From: Ashinkailepas kermadecensis | Taxonomy: Eukaryota > Arthropoda > Thecostraca > Neolepadidae | Reading direction: 5' to 3' | DNA length: 64,000 nt | Assembly (NCBI GenBank): GCA_034440615.1 | Contig: JAOTOM010004125.1 | Span: 124,001-188,000, forward strand | Part shown: in pieces, positions 49,019-60,942 of the stretch | Layout of the letters: each line of letters opens with the position of its first letter | Position numbering within the stretch: the first letter of the stretch is position 1 | Notes under the pieces: model-generated | Told to the model about the DNA's origin: nothing | Databases searched by the model: none | Seen by the model: the letters and a program-made list of their open reading frames with translations, nothing else | Translations under genes and position numbers: made by a program

Positions 49019-49555
49019 CTGCGTGCTATAAACGGACGCTTTCCGATGTGCATTGTATGCGGAGCCCCCCCCCCCGCTGCAAGCCATAAGCAGAGAACTT
49101 TCGCTGTGCGTTGCAAACGGCAGCCCTTCACTGCGCGTTATAAACGGAGGCCCTCCACTGTGTGCTATAAACGGAGGCCCCGCACTGAGTGCTAAAACGG
49201 CAGCCCTCCGCTACGTGTTTCAAACGGAGTCCCTCCGCTACGTGTTTCAAACGGAGGCCCTCCACTGCGCATTATAAACCGAGGCCCCGCACTGAATGCT
49301 ATAAACTTCGGTGCTCCACTCGTGTTATAAACGGAGGCCCTCCACTGTATGTCATAAACGGAGGCCCCGCAGTGAGTGCTATAAACGGCGGCCGTCCACT
49401 ACGTGTTACAAACGGAGGCCCTCCACTGCGTGTTGTAAGCGGGTGGCTTCCTCTGCGCGCTACAAACGGGGGACTCCACTGCGTGTTGTAAGCGGGTGGC
49501 TTCCTCTGCGCGCTACAAACGGGGGACTCCACTGCGCGTTGAGACTCCACTGCAC
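49019..49555. repeat. 27-bp minisatellite with TATAAAC core, about 19 copies
   Basis: The unit resembles TATAAACGGAGGCCCTCCAC plus TGTGTGC. About seven units keep a perfect TATAAA. Others read TTCAAA, TACAAA or TGTAAG. The last units form a larger repeat (GTTGTAAGCGGGTGGCTTCC at 49430 and 49484). Confidence 0.9.
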
Positions 49556-49784
49556 TTGTCTACACCACAACTGCCCACATTACTGTTGTTGTTCCTGCAC
49601 CCCAGAGGCGGAAAACGCGAACACTCTCCACCGGCAAAACAGCACAGTAATCCGTCACTGTAGTGGGGAAGGGTAGGGGGGGGGGGGCGGACAGTTCGCC
49701 CCACACGTCGACAGGGTGTTGGTTTAGCGAACGAACTGGCGCTGCCCGTGTCCAGAGCAGGCGCCGCGCCAGCTGGTCGTCAGC
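49556..49784. other. Spacer between two minisatellites
   Basis: Holds a G12 run at about 49676-49687. No gene was recognised. Confidence 0.5.
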
Positions 49785-50318
49785 ACACTGGCGCACCGTC
49801 ACACCGCCACACTGGCGCACCGTCACACCGCCACACTGGCGCACAGTCACACCGCCTCACTGGCGCACAGTCACACCGCCTCACTGGCGCACCGTCACAC
49901 CGCCTCACTGGCGCACCGTCACACCGCCTCACTGGCGCACCGTCACACCGCCTCACTGGCGCACCGTCACACCGCCTCACTGGCGCACCGTCACACCGCC
50001 TCACTGGCGCACCGTCACACCGCCTCACTGGCGCACCGTCACACCGCCTCACTGGCGCACCGTCACACCGCCTCACTGGCGCACCGTCACACCGCCTCAC
50101 TGGCGCACCGTCACACCGCCTCACTGGCGCACCGTCACACCGCCTCACTGGTGCACAGTCACACCGCCTCACTGGCGCACCGTCACACCGCCTCACTGGC
50201 GCACCGTCACACCGCCTCACTGGCGCACAGTCACGCCGCCACACTGGCGCACAGTCACGCCGCCTCACTGGCGCACAGTCACACCGCCACACTGGCGCAC
50301 AGTCACGCCGCCTCACTG
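49785..50318. repeat. 24-bp minisatellite, about 22 copies
   Basis: The unit CACTGGCGCACCGTCACACC plus GCCT is very uniform. Variation is concentrated in the outer copies (CACAGTCACGCC, GCCACACTGG), as expected for an actively homogenised array. Frames across it are 8-residue repeats and not a credible gene. Confidence 0.95.
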
Positions 50319-51859
50319 ACGTCACCAATCTACGGACTTGCCACCACGTGCTGGGCCGGCCGACCAATTCCTATTGCAATTTTTGCACTATTAGCTCATT
50401 TGGTTTACCTGGTGGAGTCATTTGAAATATTCGCCCAGCCTGCGCCTATGGCGGACATCTCCGCGGCGTACCCGACCACACCCGTCCAACTACGCCGCCT
50501 ACGGCACTGTGCTGCTCTTTGAATGCAGACTGGTGCAATGTCTGGGGCGCTGCGGCGCCGACGGAGCGCCGCTGAGAAATCCGCCGATCGGCGGACACGC
50601 GTGGCACAGCGCTGCCTGTGTGATTAGGCGACAAACCCGGCGCGAGAAACCGACACCCGAATGTGATCGACCCGCAGTCCATTTGCGTGATGACGTGAAC
50701 GTCCGTGAACAGTGGTGGCGCACATACGTGCCGTCAAGGGCGCAACTTTGTGCTGTTTTATCGCGACTCAAATCCTCAAAGGGACATCAAAGTTGTGTTC
50801 GGAGTACGGACGCCGACTGGGACTAAAAACGATTGAGAAGGTTTCTGAGCGAAATGCTTGAAACGCTCGCGCGCACTTTGACGTGCGTACAAAGTTCTCC
50901 ATTCTAAGCTTAACCGGTGTCATTTTCCATGGTTTGGCCGAGAATCTGCATCATTTCCACGCACATGATAAGGAGCAGGCGGATTGGGTTGGTCCAGTCT
51001 CACACCCAAATATTGCAATAGCACAGAAGGGTAGCGATAAGAAACGTTCAGGGTATCTTAGAGTCCAGGGTGTTTTATAAGTTGAGGGCAGCAGGAATTC
51101 AGGTAAACATTATCATATGTATAAACGTTAGAAGCAATCAAATGCTCAGAATGCTCAAAAGTTCTGGTGAGCACAGCGCCCGAGAAGGTTCCGCAGTCGA
51201 TGAAGGTTAACGACACAAAATTTGTGGGTTTGATGCAGAATCAGCGGAATTGTAACTGAGACAGAGTGGGTCACAGGTCATGATCTCGCGATTCAATGAA
51301 CGATTTACACATTGGAGGTTGCTGGCTGACCTCCCAGGTCAAAGATTAACTGTTGCAAGATCGATAATTTTCCCACTCAATCGCCATCTGTGCTAAGGGA
51401 ATAACATATGCATTGTCACCCTTGCAATGTTCAGTATTAGTGTTCATCAGTATCTTGATGAGACGCTTGCAATGTTTTATTTGCTGCATTTCGACCCATA
51501 GGGCAAGCTGGGTCCATGAGCTCGACTGACTTTGGGAAGGCCAACAACTTAAGTGAGCAGTTCAGCTGATCTTTCCATCGCCCCATTACACCATCATACT
51601 GGTCGTCTGGGGAAATAAGTAAGGTTAATTGCCGATAATTTGCCATTTGGACGATAAACGGATTGACATGTTTCCTGTTATGATGCTATAGATCAGTGAC
51701 CTGACACCTTCAACCTTTGAACGCCAGATGTCGAATTGCCTGATGCTATTTGGTCGGCAAAGGATGCTACGTCATATACTCCAGGCGGTGGCACGCTAAC
51801 TCGCGTATATTTTCGTCAGCGCAAAAAATAACTTGGAAGGATTGTATCAAACCGAGTGA
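50319..51859. other. Intergenic; no gene recognised
   Basis: A 134-codon plus frame at 50422-50826 lies in GC-rich DNA and shows no known domain. Confidence 0.45.
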
Positions 51860-52127
51860 GCCACTGGCCGAGGGAGAAGTCGGCGATTGTGAGGTAGACA
51901 GCCACTGGCCGAGGGAGGTGTCGGCGATTGTGAGGTAGACAGCCAGTGGCCGAGGGAGGGGGTCGGCGATTGTGAGGTAGACAGCCACTGGCCAAGGGAA
52001 GGGGTCGGTGATTGTGAGGTACATAGCTACTGGCCGAGGGAGGGGGTCGGCGATTGTCAGGTAGACAGCCACTGGCCGAGGAAGGGGTCGGCGATTGTGA
52101 GGTAGACAGCCGCTGGGCGAAGGGGGG
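51860..52127. repeat. 41/42-bp minisatellite, 6 copies
   Basis: The unit is GCCACTGGCCGAGGGAGGGG plus GTCGGCGATTGTGAGGTAGACA. It ends in a diverged copy with a G8 run. Confidence 0.92.
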
Positions 52128-53457
52128 GGTCAATGACGGACCAAGGGTGATAAAGCGCATTAGCCGCCCTCTTCACGATTCTTATCACGATGCATCGATG
52201 CCAACGTCAGCTTTGTCATTTCTGGTATCATTTTTAGATATTTAGTGCGGCGAGGTCATCAGTCAAGTGCGGCACCCGTCATGACCAATCCTGTGCAAAT
52301 ATCAAGACAGTCCGCTCTTCAATATGTCAAGTCCCTGGGCTGTTCCAATATGTCCCCGGGCCTGAAGTGTTGCGTTGCAAAACAGTGGACTGGCCTGTCA
52401 TCACGAGAGCACGACTCCGCCGTGCACTTCCGGGAGAAGGGACGATGACGGCTGATCGGCGGGAAGCTGAGAGACAGTCTTCTCAGGCCGGCAGTTCAAT
52501 AGCGGGCCGCTGCCGTCTTCGCCCAGCAGCCGCTGCTGCGCCGGCTCCGAGACAAAGGCGGCCGAGGATGAACGAGTTCTGGCATCCCGACGCAACTGAA
52601 ACGGCTCGCATAAGCTTGGAGTGAGCTGCCTCCAGGGCGATCACGTGTTCCGTCTTCTCCTGGTCCGTCCGCGTTGAGCTGTAGCCTTCTTTGGATGTCA
52701 TCAGAAGTGTCACGCCGAGATGAAGCCACCTGGTGAAGCTGCCTGTTCAGCGGGCCAGCACCGACAGCAGGCTGGGGCTATTTTCGCTGACCATCTCCGA
52801 CAAAAGATCACCAAATTACAGACAGTTGAGATGCGATCGATGGCTCACCTCGGCGGCACGGGCGGCTGATGCACCTGTGGATGCGCCGAGCGCCGGAAGT
52901 CCTCAGTTCAAGACATGCTATGGACAGGCGCTTTGTCGGCCCCGACCCAGGAAATGGCAGCAACTGGAGAGGGTTGCCGTTTCGCGGGGACAACGTTGAC
53001 CGACCAGCGCTCGCGGCAACGAGTTCACGGGCATGCTCTACGTCTGAGCAGATTCATCGGTCCAGTGGCATGCCTCGAGGGCACGGCCTCACCTCGTGTC
53101 ACCGGAGCAGTCCTCTGTTCCCCGAGCCAGATCAGTCGGGATATCCCCGCCGTGATGTGCACGAGTTTCGGTGGTGCACCTGAAGGCAAGTGAGTGTGCA
53201 AGGTTGTCCCGCAAGGGTGCCGACAAGTGAAACTTCTGTCGTGTATATTGTGTGTTTGTCTATGCGTGTATGTGAGTGCAACGCAAATTAATCCCCGAGT
53301 AGGGGATCATTTTTTGATGCAACCGGCAACACAAATACTGAAAACCGCTGGGTGCCAGCTTTGTGACCCAGGAGTGACATGAAGAAATCAGTGAATATTA
53401 ACGTAGAAGCTTCAGCATATTTCACCACCTGGCGACACACCTGGCGAAGCTGCCTGA
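52128..53457. other. Intergenic, GC-rich; no gene recognised
   Basis: Open frames of up to about 104 codons on both strands carry no recognised domain. Confidence 0.4.
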
Positions 53458-53812
53458 TCTCTGACGTCTGACGTCATAACAGACTTGCCTGGCCAGACTG
53501 TCTGACGTCTGACGTCATAACAGACCTGCCTAGCCAAGACTGCCCGACGTCTGACGTCATAGCAGACCTGCCTAGCCAAGACTGCCTGACTTCTGCCTGA
53601 CGAGGCTGGCTGACGTCTGACGTCATAATATACTTGCTTATCCAGACCGTCTGACGTCTGACGCCACAACAGACTTGCCTAGCCAGACTGTCTTACGTGT
53701 GACGTCACAGCCAACTTGCCTGGCCAGACTGGCCGATGTCTGCGTCACAACCAACTTTCCTGGCCAGACTGTCTGGCATCTGACGTCACAAGAGACTTGC
53801 CTGGCGAGACTG
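53458..53812. repeat. 41-bp minisatellite carrying TGACGTCA sites
   Basis: The unit is GACGTCTGACGTCATAACAG plus ACTTGCCTGGCCAGACTGTCT, with about 8 diverged copies. Perfect TGACGTCA (CREB/ATF consensus) begins at 53469, 53510, 53552, 53618, 53700 and 53781. Spacings of 41, 42, 82 and 81 follow the repeat period. Confidence 0.9.
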
Positions 53813-53838
53813 CATGAGACCAGTTGGCCACCACAAAT

Positions 53839-54242
53839 CGTGCCGAGCCATGTCTGGGCGTGTGACGGACGTGCCGAGCCACGTCTGGGCGTGTGACGGA
53901 CGTGCCGAGCCATGTCTGGGCGTGTGACGGACGTGCCGAGCCACGTCTGGGCGTGTGACGGACGTGCCGAGCCATGTCTGGGCGTGTGATGGATGTGCCG
54001 AGCCATGTCTGGGCGTGTGATGGACGTGCCGAGCCATGTCTGGGCGTGTGACGGACGTGCCGAGCCACGTCTGGGCGTGTGACGGACGTGCCGAGCCATG
54101 TCTGGGCGTGTGACGGACGTGCCGAGCCATGTCTGGGCGTGTGACGGACGTGCCGAGCCATGTCTAGGCGTGTGATGGACGTGCCGAGCCATGTCTGGGC
54201 GTGTGACGGACGTGCCGAGCCACGTCTGGGCGTGTGACGGAC
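53839..54242. repeat. 31-bp minisatellite, 13 copies
   Basis: The unit CGTGCCGAGCCATGTCTGGG plus CGTGTGACGGA runs from 53839. The main variants are CATGTC/CACGTC and GACGG/GATGG, both transitions at CpG. It abuts a C13 run at about 54244-54256. Confidence 0.95.
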
Positions 54243-54256
54243 GCCCCCCCCCCCGG

Positions 54257-55297
54257 GGCGGCGGCGACAACTGCACCGCATGGATCCGCCAGTCGAATCA
54301 AGGCTCGACACAGAAATAGCACCAGACAGCGTAACACGAACTGGCCCACGGAAGCCCAGCCTCGCCGCTCGGCAGACCGGCGAGATTGGCCATTTATGCG
54401 CTTGCTGTCATGAAAGCCGGGCCTGATGATATAGCTTGGCATCGTGCCGCACGTGTATTTCAACGCTGGCACCGGAATAGTCCAGCATCGAAGAACGTGC
54501 ACGCGAATTGAACGTTTGTGTCTGCAATTGAACCAGTGGCCATACGGTTCCGATACTGGAGTTCGTGGAACGGTGGCCTGGAGCTTCCGTACAAAGGTGC
54601 CACACTCCTGAGATATGGCACGGTGAACTTTGTCTGAGTGGCGTCACCACGCTGTCTGGACTGCACGCAATATCATGGCCTTGAGATGACAGTCATCTGC
54701 TTGCCCTGATTCGATGCAGTGTCGTCTTACGGTGATGGTGATTGCTCGCGATAACTCATGAGGTCATGTCGGGTCGACATTTACCTTCAGTGGCACTGCA
54801 GAGAGAGAGAGATAACGGGGTCCACAACAGTATTGAAAACATATTTGCATATTCTGGGTGCAGAAGGTGGCTTAATGTGGTTTAATTTATTGTATTGTGT
54901 ATTTGTGGTTTTGATGTTTATATGTTGCCGAATCTGTGAGTATAGGTAGACTTAACCCCTTTCCAACAGCCTTCAGTTGTGTAATACGACACAACTGGCT
55001 GTAATTAGCTGATCCAACATTACAATAGTTTAACCACAAGCATTGAATGGATGAGATACTCGAAACCACGAGCATACTAAAAATTCACTTTTTGCGACTG
55101 ATACATTAATAGCAGTCAATGAAATGATCATACTACACAGCTTCCCCACACAACATCCTTTTTGCTACACAAAGGCCATCACGCTAACATGGGTCACCTA
55201 TGTGACAAAATACGCTGATGACCCATTACGGACATCCAAATACGCACATCTAATACGCGCTGGCGTTAGAGTGATTGCGTCTGTGACCCACGGATGT
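54257..55297. other. Intergenic; no gene recognised
   Basis: No motif was recognised. AT-rich from about 54840. Confidence 0.45.
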
Positions 55298-55480
55298 TGA
55301 CTTCTGAAAATTATGGGGGGATAAAATACATCAAGGCAATAGGCATACCAAAATGCATTGGGGATTCCATGCTAAACTCGATAGGATTCCATGCTAAAAG
55401 GTGAAATTATTTGGGGGGAGGGGCAAAGCCAACACTGAGGTGGCACTTGCCCTTTCAAAAGTACATAAAACAACACCTCT
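55298..55480. repeat. Dispersed repeat family, copy B
   Basis: Matches 28886-29050 in ordered blocks (CTGAAAATTA, TCCATGC, TAAAAGGTGAAATTATT, AAGCCAACA). It contains an internal duplication GGATTCCATGCTAAA at about 55364 and 55384. It lies directly 5' of a LINE ORF1 relic, so it might be that element's upstream sequence. Confidence 0.5.
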
Positions 55481-55499
55481 GTCGTGATCTCATGTCGCT

Positions 55500-56312
55500 C
55501 ATCTCACACGAGAGGCGGCCCAGGTATTTCCTCCTCCGAAATGGTCCAATTGTGGCGTCTTTACCAATGGTTTTGCAGGCGATACTCGTGGCGATAATCG
55601 ACCGCGCGGTGACTGTGGCGGTCAAGGCCGTGGTGCAGACTAAGAACGAGGAGATCCGTAAGTTGAACTCGGCGCCAGCGGAGCGAGCCGAGCGCTGCAG
55701 CGGCCCGGATCAGCAAGCACTGAAGAGCCGCCCCAACATCGGTGGTGCTCCGGTGGTGGCTGGCATCACCCTGCAGTCGGCGGGGTCGACACAGCTCACC
55801 GGGTCGACACCCGCGGCTTAGGTCCACAAGCCAAACTGGACCATCGTCATCCCGTTCACTCGCCCCGACACAAGGTGGGAATTGTGCAACGCAAGGAAGA
55901 ACCACGAAGGTGAGCTCAGACATGGTCACCCCAGACGGCTTATATATAAGTGTGTTCATGTAGGAAATCCTCACCAAGTGTAATCGGGACGCCGTGTTCG
56001 CGGCCAGACAGCCCGAGCGGGCCGGCAAGCCCCACCCTATGCGGTCGGACGTGGGCCGAATCAAGCCGCTCGGAGACTGTCCCACGTCAAGAATCTGGAT
56101 GATGACTTGAGGCTGGTGGGCGACGGCCCGGGCCTCGGCACCACCGCAGCATCGCCGGCCGAGGGCGCCTCCTTGACGGCTGGTGTCGTGGGTGAGGGTG
56201 GACTCCAGCGAGTACCACCTCGTATCTGTGTCCAACATACCACAACAGCATATGACAGACTCTCGGAACCGTCCACGCCGCCCGCCCTCCTAACAACACA
56301 CGTCCAACGATG
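55500..56312 (+). pseudogene. LINE ORF1 relic (coiled coil plus L1-type RNA-binding domain)
   Basis: Order of recognisable pieces: LPMVLQAILVAIIDRAVTVA and VQTKNEEIRKLNSAPAERAE (helical N-terminal and coiled-coil part, from about 55560). Then KPNWTIVIPFTRPDTRWEL (about 55828; the IVRF-R-DTR-EL strand of this family). PDGLYISVFM follows, then after a stop EILTKCNRDAVFAARQ (about 55963; usual NE-LT--N--LF-ARQ). Next are SDVGRIK and, in another frame, VKNLDDDLRLVGDGPG (about 56088). The final open stretch runs to TTHVQR at 56312. Frames change at least twice. It is the same protein class as the ORF1 at 7039-9185 but on the other strand and clearly diverged. No ORF2 motif follows. Confidence 0.6.
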
Positions 56313-56834
56313 AGCTCATGAAGCTGCTCAACCCTGCGCTGCCACCGGAATACTCATCGTTGGGATCAAAATCCGGGAACATGAACCATGCAAACCGCAT
56401 CGAATTCGATCAGGCACATTTGGATTAAAGGCATACTGATAGCAACTTCAAAAGATTGATTATTCCAGTTGCATACACACTATTGATAGTGTGTATGCAA
56501 CTGGAATGCAACAACACTATTGGTACACACTATTGATAATACTACATAATTAATCCTTCACTGTTCACTATTCCATAACTCCAGAATTAACTTATCCCGA
56601 GACACCGCACACACTCCTGTGCACAACTCCACCAGACTGCACAACAACAAAGGCTAAATGCAGCAGTATTTTGACGCAACTTCTGTTCTGGCAGTAGTGG
56701 CGGGGTGGTGCGCGATCGGGCGTCCATCCGTCACACGGTGGAGGGCAGGCGACGAGATGTGTGGCCGAGCCACCCACAACTGGGGTCGTACATTCGATTT
56801 GAGCCTCCCCAAGGCAGATCAGAAACACACTGCT
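56313..56834. other. Intergenic, includes the 56462 hairpin
   Basis: No gene was recognised. Confidence 0.4.
56462..56507. other. Perfect 21-bp inverted repeat with 4-nt loop
   Basis: ATTCCAGTTGCATACACACT-A (56462-56482) pairs exactly with 56487-56507 across TTGA. Two further ACACTATTG-type motifs follow at about 56513 and 56525. Confidence 0.9.
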
Positions 56835-56922
56835 TGTGTGTTTGTTTGTTTGTGTGTGTATGTGTGTGTGTGTGTGTGTGTGTGCGTGTGTGTGTGTGTG
56901 CGTGTGTATGTGTCGAATATGC

Positions 56923-56967
<45 letters not shown>

Positions 56968-56985
56968 TATATATATACATATATA
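56835..56985. repeat. (TG)n-(TA)n compound microsatellite
   Basis: TG repeats (about 56835-56910) pass through ATATGCG into TA repeats (to about 56985). This is the same TG/CA-beside-TA arrangement as at 29457. Confidence 0.93.
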
Positions 56986-57351
56986 TGCGTGTGCATGTGT
57001 ATATGCCACTATTCCCGAAATGCTGCTCCGTTTCCTTTTGGCAATCAAAGTCGCTCCAACAACAACATCAACAGCGTTCATCTGGGCGACCGGGTCCCGG
57101 CCGGCCCCGAACTCCTTCGCTCAGAACTAAACCAGGTCTTTTAAGCTACATTACTAGCACCTTCACAGCCACACTTTCCTTGAGGTGCGCGTGTGTTTGC
57201 ACAAATAAAAGTTTTGACGGCGGACTGTAGTTGGTGCCGACTTCATTCGGCTCCGGCTCGTGGCCACCCGGTCAATTGCCGGTCGCATGGTAAGTCGTCA
57301 TGCCACGTGACCACGCGCCCCGAGGCCGGACGGCCGGCTTCATTTACGTGT

Positions 57352-57441
57352 ATATCGTGTATGTGTATGTGTATGTGAATCATATCGTGTATGTGTATGT
57401 GAATGTGAATCATATCGTGTATGTGTATGTGAATGTGTGTG
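57352..57441. repeat. 30-bp tandem repeat, 3 copies
   Basis: ATATCGTGTATGTGTATGTG begins at 57352, 57382 and 57412. Confidence 0.88.
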
Positions 57442-60400
57442 TGCATGTGTAGGTTTGTGTGTGTGCAAAGTGTAGGAATATATGCATGTTACCAAATGTA
57501 TGCAGTCTTATGGCTGACACAAGTGAATATCAGTAATTCTTCTACGGATGACAACTTGCGGGAACAAATAGCCTCATCAAATATGTTTGTTTAAGTTTGT
57601 TTAAGGAAATTTGGGTGCTTTATTTTCAATGTACTGAACAGCCATTTATTGTACTTACCAATGTGGAAACCTTTTCTTGTTCACATTATACTTGCTATAT
57701 GTTCCTTCGATTGCAATTAGGTTCCGTACCTGTAGACAGTTTGGTTCGATGATGTAGGGGATGCGGGGAAAGTTGGTGCTGAGTGCTCCGAGACAATTGA
57801 GAAGACATTCTGTCTGGCCTGCTCAATTTATGTCCCAAAGTAGGCACTAGACGGATAACTTTGATCTAAGTGCTGAAGCTCAGAGCTTTTCTTTCTGGCG
57901 TTGCTCTTCATCTTTATGCTTGGTTGGAGAGATGAGGCAGGATGTGGAGATACTCACCGGCTTCTCCTTATAGTCCGCGGAACGTTGAGCCTGACAAATA
58001 GCTCGGCTTTGACCGCTGACCTCTTTTGACATTCTGCAGAGCATGGACTAGCACATTTCCTGTTGTTGACATGTAACTGATACAAAGAAAAGTTGATTTG
58101 TGATTGTATTCTTAGGCATTGTACAGGGGCGGTCGGCCTATTTAGGCACTTAAGGTATTTAGGTACCTCACCTGAGTAGAGCTGCGAAACATTTTTTTAA
58201 ATGTTATTTTCGTACAAAATGATGCATTCATCCACTGGAAAAAAGCAAAGTTGGTAAACTGGAAACAAATATGCATGGGTGACTCGTAATTATAGTTAAA
58301 ATTGAAGTTCACATTTCCATCTTAGCTTCAAAACAGCTATATTACCGGTCGGCAGAGGCAAGTCTCTGGCAGATATCGCCATATATTGCGCTTTCGTTTC
58401 ATAACAAGCGCAGGATATGCGGCCTTTTTGGAATAGAGTACATTGTACTCTCAATGGAGATCGCTGTGTGAAGGACACTTTTGAGGTACATCGGGCCATG
58501 TTTTACACAAATGTTCGCATTGATTCGTGAAAATAAGGGAATGTGCGGCATTGTGGGACAAGAGCAAGTTACCTACTCACCCACTTGTGTATGTGTGTGT
58601 GTGTGTGTGTGTGCGTGCCATGTACATGCGTGTGCTATTATTTATTCCTGAACTCAAACTGAAAAGTATCTATTGAGTCGCAAGAATAATGAGATATAGG
58701 AATTCATTAGTTTTCTTTGTTTATAAGGACTGGGAGCAAATAAATGTGTCTATGTCTCGTGAAGTCACTTTGATCTTCAGTCTTGAAAATAGTTACAACT
58801 ATTGCTCTTCCATCTTAATCAGGAATTAGAACACTATGCGAACAGAGATCAAGAAGATCGGTAATCTGCTCCGATATCCTTTGATATCCAAATGGTACTG
58901 TTTTGTGCTGATTCCACCAATCACACCTCTTCTTGTTTAGATTAAATTTTAGGTTGTAAATAATTTATTTTATTTGGGCTTCATTGGAACATAGAGTATC
59001 GAAACATGTAGCATAGACTGGTTCATCTATGCATTTTGTTGGATCCTTTCTAAATGTTAAATATTACGTTCTAGGCTTCCCCAATGGGGACCAAACATAT
59101 ATGGAATTAATTTGATGCACGATTCCCCGAATATCGATTGCCATGCCATATCGTTCAGGTATCCTGGGCTTTTTAAGTTGCAAATTCGTTAATATCTGTC
59201 AGGTTCTTGTTCATCCTTCTGACTGTTATGGAGTTATTTTTGTTCAATGCTTTTTTGCATGTCGACCGAAATTCACTAACATATTTCCACATTGGTTATA
59301 CTTTGCCCCATTTTGATTGCTTTATTTTCGTATGAACTTCTTGTGCAGTATATTCTTTGATTTGTTGAGTATATGATTCCAGCAGTTTCATAGGGACTTC
59401 CCTGTGGATGTACGTGTTCCTGTCCTAAGCTTCATGCAATCTTTATGTGCTTTAATCAACTCAGGTCGTGCAGTGTCAGCATCAGTGTTTTGATCACATT
59501 TTTTGCAAAACTAGACCAAAATATCATTTAATTTTGTCCCTCGATTGAAATAGTGGGGTTTCCACTATCCCAATCATGGCCTGTTACCTATAACCCCATT
59601 TGCCTCCCCGTGTGCATTCATGACACGTGACCATTGATGGTTATAGAAAGTCGTAGTCGGTAATTTTTGTTCAGTGTGGGATGAGTATGTGTGCAAGTAA
59701 TTCAAAGCATCAAGCTTGTCTGCGAAATTGGGACACTTTGGGTCTAAGAATCATGAATGTTGTATTGTCTACTACCACTATGAGAGAGGCCAAGGTAGTT
59801 ACAGATCGTGCCGAGATGAAATATCCCACTCAGCATTGGGAACACATGATGCCTGCCAGTGTTCAAAGCAAAACATTGCTCTCCGATGAAGCTGTGGGCA
59901 AAGATAAAAGTGTTTATCTTGGCATAGACGGTGATGTGGATTAGGTGAATTTTGTACGGCCTTAATTCGAGTTCAGCGACGATTGGCATTCTTCGGAATT
60001 TCAACGACTTCACTTGGAAGCTTCTACAAGCCACTCGTATATTCCGCCGCATGCACTATATCGCCACCAACATAGCATGTGAAATCTATCGATTTATGGC
60101 GAAGGCACATACGAAAAGACCTCACCTTGCACGTCGATACACAGGTTCATTTCTTCATCTCGTATGACAAATTTTATATTCATCTCTTCATCTCATCATT
60201 CATCTCACCTTATAGGTTCACATCTCCCCATATGAGAACAGATTGTTCACATTTTCTGCCTCACGAGATCACTCTTTCTGATGAACTATGATGAACCCTA
60301 GGATAAATTTTGAATCGCTTCTTAAAAGCGTCTTAGCTCTTGCACCTTGAAATCCCAGTTTATAAATCAGCGGAAAATTTAAGTTGTAATAAGACCTCGC

Positions 60401-60942
60401 ATGGCGACAGCTCCTGTGTTTCAATGTTGTATTGATAAGGTCCTGTACAACGATAGTTTTCTCATGGGAAATGGCTGTCAACATTAAGTGTCAGCTACAT
60501 TAAGGAACAGTTTGTTGCATTCATGCAATTTGGCAAAGTGGCCTGGTGTCCTGTTACGTGAATATCATTGTCCTCTTTTCTTTACCATGTTAGTCAACGA
60601 TATATAACTTTGTAGTATGTAATATTCTCTATTTGTGTCCTTTCAGTAAAGTGGTAGCATAGATAAATTTTCAACGGTTGCAAAGTTAGCCCAACATTGC
60701 TGAATAATGCTGAAATGCATGTATCTATTAACATGCCCACATATATTTCCGGAAAGGAGAGGGACCTGGCGAAATGTTATCACTCCGGTATGCTTTTTAA
60801 TATCTTTAAATTTATCTGCCTGAATACCTGCTTTTTCCATATTGTACATATCCATCTACGAACACTGTTCTCTCAGGTAACATTCCTGAGATCCCACATG
60901 CAATCCTACAGCACCACCAATTTGATACGATACATCTAAGCT
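57442..60942. other. AT-richer intergenic region upstream of AK7
   Basis: No coding sequence, transposon or long tandem repeat was recognised. There is a short (TG)n at about 58587-58612. Open frames are under 90 codons. It may include the AK7 promoter and a 5' UTR, but no element can be assigned. Confidence 0.5.

Noticed and set aside
49663..50425. Frames of 195-225 codons with 8-residue repeats
   Set aside because: They are translations of the 24-bp satellite, open on both strands.
53638..54311. Minus-strand frames of 188-212 codons with Ala-Arg-His/Thr-Pro repeats
   Set aside because: They read the 31-bp satellite. The period is not a multiple of three.
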